Below, one piece after another: positions 62,781 through 64,000 of a DNA stretch of 64,000 bases; the stretch's first letter is position 1, and every line of letters starts with the position of its first letter. The position numbers and the translations under genes are program-made. The DNA lies in NCBI GenBank assembly GCA_009667805.1, contig CM019069.1, positions 47,674,201-47,738,200 of the forward strand, given 5' to 3'. This DNA is from Leptobrachium leishanense. Its lineage: Eukaryota > Chordata > Amphibia > Anura > Megophryidae. Under the pieces are notes generated by a model. That model was not told the DNA's origin. It searched no databases and saw only the letters and a program-made list of their open reading frames with translations.

Positions 62781-62910
62781 TTTGATGAATATCCGGTGCC
62801 CTACTCCGTGCGCCGCACAAGCGTATGACTGGCCCCGTCGCAGCATCACATGGCTACGACAGGCGCCAGTAAGTGCGGGCGCACTAAGTGCGCTCGTGTG
62901 CACCCGGCCT
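62781..62910. mobile_element. Solo end of GGCTGCGGTCA-family MITE
   Basis: GGCCCCGTCGCAGCATCACA ... GTGCGCTCGTGTGCACCCGG, resembling the right half of 42995-43298. Confidence 0.5.
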
Positions 62911-63295
62911 AAACTGTTAACAGCGGCCCATTTGTCACTCTATTCCTACTGAGCCAATGTATTAGCGTCTCAAGTCAGAATATTTGCTGGTCAGGAACCA
63001 GTGGGGTGGTTTTTTTTGTTTTGTTTTGTTTTTAGGTTTTTCAAAGTTTCTTTTCACTAATTGTGCAGTGGAAAATATATCGGGAATATTCACAATGTAT
63101 TTTTTTCTGTTGCAGCCCTATTTGGCAAGCAGATGTTGCCATCTGCTGCTACAGCTGGGGCTCCATGCTGAACCAGCTGGGGATTTGTGCTTTAGACGCA
63201 GTCCCAGCCATTCAACTGTTTTAGCACATCGGCTGTCAAGACACAAGGTGGTAAAATCATTTGAGACACATTCTGCAAATTAATTTCATTTGCAA

Positions 63296-63493
63296 TAGGG
63301 ATGCACCGACATTATCGGCCGAAAATGGTGCTTTCGACCGAAAGGAAAAATCGACCGAAAATCAGTCATCGAAATCCGGGCCTGGAGGCCCAGCTGGCCA
63401 GATTCATATGACAGATTTTCAGTATCGTTTTTTTGCCGAGCTGATCCAGAATTTTTGGTATCGGGTTGACATTTTCATTTCGGTGCATCACTA
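63296..63493. mobile_element. hAT-type MITE
   Basis: 198 bp, ends TAGGGATGCACCGA and TTTCGGTGCATCACTA. The flanks ATTTGCAA (63288-63295) and ATTTTCAA (63494-63501) match at 7 of 8. Interior has repeated CGACCGAAA motifs. Confidence 0.82.
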
Positions 63494-64000
63494 ATTTTCA
63501 ATAAAGTAAATTCCTTTGCATTGCTGCAGAACTAGACCAAATCAAGTGTACTCAATACCAGGTGCTTTGAAGGTAGAGTATACTCGATCTTGGTGGTGAA
63601 GGGGTGAAATTAGCTGAAGTGATCATGGCTAGAGAGTCCTTTTTGAAGTCTTTAATATTCACTTGCCAGACGCAAGTGAAGTTTTAATCCCTGCTCATCT
63701 ATTATTCTTCAGGCCGTGTCGCTTTTTCTTTTTTTTTTTTTTTCCCCTTCCCTTACTTCATGAGATCCCGCACGTTCCCTTGGGACGTGTTGACTCTTCT
63801 CTTCATAATAAGAAAAACTTTTGGTAATTACCACTTGTGCCATTATCTTAAAAGAAAATAGAGAAATGGAAAGCCGATACAAAATGACATCTAGCTGTTA
63901 CATAGATCAGCTAATGGGGGGGCTCTGTATTTGGTCCAGGGATTCGATCACCACGACTTAGTATCAGCGGGAGTTTCTGACTGTCACATTCTGTAACATT

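Larger units (their letters stand above)
49710..64000 (+). other. HAT1 intron 8, incomplete
   Basis: At least 14.3 kb. I looked for an exon continuing A-E-D-P-S-K-like sequence after LDVT and found none, so the intron runs past the window. Stretches with nothing recognised: 50485-51170, 52660-53700, 57698-58505, 58695-59680, 59965-61120 ((AT)n at 60400-60420) and 63502-64000. Confidence 0.8.

Noticed and set aside
61845..62820. Long frames on both strands (227, 198 and 297 codons) over the second satellite
   Set aside because: Repeat artefact within a non-coding hAT MITE.
63100..63250. Acceptor-like CTGTTGCAG near 63116, considered as HAT1 exon 9
   Set aside because: The following codons show no HAT1 similarity; no matching donor and phase.

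Overview
The window is vertebrate nuclear DNA, most likely from a frog or another amphibian. Evidence: split genes with GT/AG introns; an L2-type LINE, a tRNA-headed SINE and hAT, PIF/Harbinger, piggyBac and Tc1/mariner short elements in the style of anuran genomes; and a gamma-type endogenous retrovirus. There are no bacterial-type genes, operons or CRISPR arrays. The species cannot be named from sequence alone.

Host genes. The main gene is HAT1 (histone acetyltransferase 1, plus strand). Eight coding exons can be placed with canonical splice sites and a continuous reading phase: 27534-27540, 31329-31400, 32733-32808, 33637-33757, 44334-44513, 46755-46876, 47399-47503 and 49603-49709. They encode about 263 residues, up to and including the acetyl-CoA binding motif. 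The remaining 3' exons were not found, so the window ends inside intron 8. At 864-875 on the minus strand is what looks like the four-codon first coding exon (M-A-V-K) of SLC25A12, the usual head-to-head neighbour of HAT1 in vertebrates.

Endogenous retrovirus. A provirus lies on the minus strand at 7808-15879. It has LTRs about 98% identical, a 4-bp ATAC target duplication and an exact tRNA-Pro-type primer binding site. Gag and protease are missing. Pol is broken by frameshifts, stops and two later insertions, but env is one uninterrupted 576-codon frame. The most striking observation is that pol carries an extra domain, fused in frame between RNase H and integrase, which reads as the conserved N-terminal region of opioid growth factor receptor (OGFr). 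This looks like a host gene domain captured by a retrovirus.

Layout. 1-7807: presumed SLC25A12 exon 1 and promoter, a 46-bp minisatellite, a 2.4-kb G-rich 20-22-bp satellite next to a GC-rich hairpin, and foldback elements. 7808-15879: the provirus. 15884-27400: a mosaic of transposon relics. 27400-64000: HAT1, whose introns hold long perfect or near-perfect inverted repeats, minisatellites and nested transposons. The clearest nest is at 61124-62719: two hAT-type elements inserted in succession at the same 8-bp target, and the second contains a Harbinger MITE plus another hAT MITE carrying the same satellite unit as the 2.4-kb array.
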